A stretch of 6,633 nucleotides of DNA from a bacterium (GTDB taxonomy: Bacteria > Atribacterota > Phoenicimicrobiia > Phoenicimicrobiales > Phoenicimicrobiaceae), in NCBI GenBank assembly GCA_018819665.1, contig JAHJOY010000264.1, forward strand, positions 1 through 6,633. The letters run 5' to 3'. The notes under the pieces are model-generated. The model was not told the DNA's origin and did not search any database. It saw only the letters and a list, made by a program, of their open reading frames with translations. The translations under genes were made by a program, and so were the position numbers. This document shows, piece after piece, positions 5,496-6,633 of this stretch. Numbering within the stretch: the first letter of the stretch is position 1; each line of letters opens with the position of its first letter.

Positions 5496-6413
5496 TTAAC
5501 AATACTTATTAATTAAATCGACTAATACTTGTTTTACCTTCTCCTGATGAATTTTAGACCCAATCCTGCTTGTTTCTGAAGTTAATATCTCTAAGGCTGT
5601 TTCTTTAAAAATCGAATTATCTTTAGAAACTGCTCCTTGTCTTACCTGTAAAGTTTTACCAATCATAATAGGACCTCGTATAGTAGGAGCATATTCGCAT
5701 ACAGCTGATTCTCTTAAACCTCTAATTATGTTTATTAGTTTCTCTGAATCCACCGGGGAAAGTCCTGTTTTGGTGTTGCAGATAGCTACCTCTGTTTCTT
5801 TGTCGAAATGGTCCAAATCCATAGTAATCATCCTGTCTCTTAAGGCATCCTGGCTTCTGTAAACCCCGGCATATTCTTCGGGATTGGAAGTAAAAATAGC
5901 TGTAAAATTGGGGTCAACTCGAAGGTAGCTTTCACTACCTTCCCTGGCTGCCGGCAGATCCAGCATCTTCTCTTGAAGGACGGAAAGCAGAGTATTATTT
6001 GCTTCCGGGCGGGAACGGGTAAATTCATCATAAATGAGGGTAAATCCATATTTGCAGGCTACAGTTAGACGATTATCTACCCAGCGTTTTTGCACATCTT
6101 CTTCAGTCTTTAACACTGAGTGGATAAAATTGTCTATAACTTTTTTCATGTGATAGCCATATTCTCCGCCTATTAAATCAGATGAGGAAAATTCTTCATC
6201 TCCATGAATCATCACTACAGGTCTTCCTATTTTTGACGCTACATGCATAGCAAGAGTAGTCTTACCTGTTCCTGAAACTCCTCTAAAATGGATCGGAAAC
6301 CCGGCAGAGATATACGCTAAAGCTCTTTCAGTTAAATCTTTTATTTGCTTAGTTTCTACAAAGTTAGGCAAAGCCTTAGGTTCTAATACTGTACTTAATT
6401 CTTCAACTGGCAT
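5496..6413 (-). CDS. gvpN: Gas vesicle protein GvpN, AAA+ ATPase (copy 2)
   Basis: A 305-residue GvpN with Walker A GVSGTGKT at residues 45-52, HGDEEFSSSDLIGG at 70-83, Walker B FTLIYDEF at 124-131, sensor 1 IFTSNP at 173-178, arginine-finger candidates R191 and R193 in ALRDRM and a sensor-2 candidate arginine in PTIRGP near 246. Blocks such as RWVDNRLTVACK, EKMLDLPAAR and SQDALRDRMIT are identical to copy 1, while the N-terminal 30 residues and the region after about residue 235 differ markedly. Both end in K(Y/F)C. The ATG is preceded by AGGAGGT at 7 bases. It is first after a possible terminator, so it may head a transcript containing the AbrB-like and 132-residue genes. All catalytic motifs are intact, so this is not a decayed duplicate. 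Confidence 0.95.
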   Translation of the reverse strand: MPVEELSTVLEPKALPNFVETKQIKDLTERALAYISAGFPIHFRGVSGTGKTTLAMHVASKIGRPVVMIHGDEEFSSSDLIGGEYGYHMKKVIDNFIHSVLKTEEDVQKRWVDNRLTVACKYGFTLIYDEFTRSRPEANNTLLSVLQEKMLDLPAAREGSESYLRVDPNFTAIFTSNPEEYAGVYRSQDALRDRMITMDLDHFDKETEVAICNTKTGLSPVDSEKLINIIRGLRESAVCEYAPTIRGPIMIGKTLQVRQGAVSKDNSIFKETALEILTSETSRIGSKIHQEKVKQVLVDLINKYC

Positions 6414-6443
6414 TTTCTACACCTCCTGTATAATTACCAAACA

Positions 6444-6472
6444 CATCTGCTGTTACCATTTATTAACAGATG
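6444..6472. promoter_or_regulatory. Imperfect inverted repeat upstream of gvpN copy 2
   Basis: CATCTGCTGTTA at 6444-6455 faces TAACAGATG at 6464-6472, an inverted repeat with one three-base interruption and an 8-base spacer. It lies 31 bases before the gvpN start codon, just above the ribosome site, where an operator or 5' leader hairpin would act. I see no convincing -35/-10 pair around it. Confidence 0.4.
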
Positions 6473-6508
6473 GGTTAATCGTTCTTTTCATTACTACTTA
6501 ATTTTGCT

Positions 6509-6528
6509 AAAAAAAAGATGCGATCTCT
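6509..6528 (-). terminator. Possible weak intrinsic terminator after the right-edge zinc-motif gene
   Basis: On the minus strand AGAGAT-CGC-ATCTTT forms a 6-pair AU-rich stem including one G-U pair and runs into eight T residues. It is about 67 bases after the stop codon of the partial gene at the right edge and about 95 before gvpN copy 2. The stem is short and GC-poor, so efficiency is doubtful. Confidence 0.35.
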
Positions 6529-6594
6529 GGGCATACAACCCCCTTCTTGTATTAGGAGGAGATATATTATATTATTCTATTTTTTAAAATTACT

Positions 6595-6633
6595 TTATAC
6601 TACTCCTTTACCATGACAATTTAAACAAGGAAG
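6595..6633 (-). CDS. C-terminal end of a protein closing with a CxxCxGKG zinc motif (cut by window edge)
   Basis: Twelve codons and a TAA stop are visible, reading LPCLNCHGKGVV. The CxxCxGKG motif is the same as the second motif in each pair of the zinc-motif protein at 3861-4607 (compare CIKCRGKGVV there). Here it ends the protein, so no winged-helix domain follows. The rest lies outside the window. The call depends on a short stretch, but the exact motif and the stop right after it, in a cluster already holding this motif, make chance unlikely. Confidence 0.55.
   Translation of the reverse strand, partial: LPCLNCHGKGVV

Noticed and set aside
5840..6049. Minus-strand open frame of 69 residues
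   Set aside because: Out-of-frame within gvpN copy 2, whose AAA+ motifs are unmistakable.
6477..6536. Minus-strand 19-codon frame reading MPRDRIFFLAKLSSNEKND
   Set aside because: A purine-rich stretch (AAGGGGG) sits only about 3 bases from the ATG, too close to be a good site, and the frame overlaps the possible terminator; no supporting evidence.

Overview
The window is an accessory segment of a gas vesicle (gvp) gene cluster from an AT-rich prokaryote. Every supported gene lies on the minus strand, so the cluster reads from right to left. Two GvpN AAA+ ATPases and a GvpH-type small heat-shock protein identify the system. The main shell gene gvpA and the genes gvpF/L, gvpG, gvpJ and gvpK are not in the window and would be expected nearby. 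Clear Shine-Dalgarno sites, GTG and TTG starts, and lysine- and glutamate-rich products suit an uncultured anaerobic bacterium. An archaeon is not excluded, because the CDC48-type gene and the GvpN/GvpO/GvpH set are also common in archaea. I cannot assign a phylum from this sequence alone.

Layout in order of transcription: (1) at the right edge, the last 12 codons of a protein ending in a CxxCxGKG zinc-binding motif; (2) about 180 bases with a weak possible terminator and an imperfect inverted repeat; (3) gvpN copy 2; (4) a 56-residue AbrB/MazE-type DNA-binding protein; (5) a low-complexity spacer with seven 7-base repeats facing a degenerate reverse-complement array; (6) a charged 132-residue protein of unknown function; (7) a 248-residue protein with three pairs of DnaJ-like zinc motifs fused to a winged-helix-like end; (8) a 359-residue protein with two copies of a short LGKKTQ motif followed by two tandem GvpO-like domains; (9) gvpN copy 1; (10) a gap with a perfect 18-base palindrome; (11) two paralogous small winged-helix proteins; (12) a GvpH-like Hsp20; (13) the N-terminal half-domains of a CDC48/VCP-type AAA+ ATPase, cut by the left edge.

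Taken together the genes look like the assembly, remodelling and control part of a gas vesicle operon. GvpN supplies ATP-driven work on the growing vesicle, the GvpO-like protein is next to its likely partner GvpN, Hsp20 and CDC48 would handle aggregation-prone vesicle proteins, and at least four proteins carry DNA-binding-like domains. The most unusual points are the apparent doubling of modules (two gvpN, two zinc-motif proteins, two proteins with the LGK motif, three related winged-helix domains) and two proteins with architectures I do not recognise from described gas vesicle clusters: the six-motif zinc/winged-helix protein and the double-LGK/double-GvpO protein.
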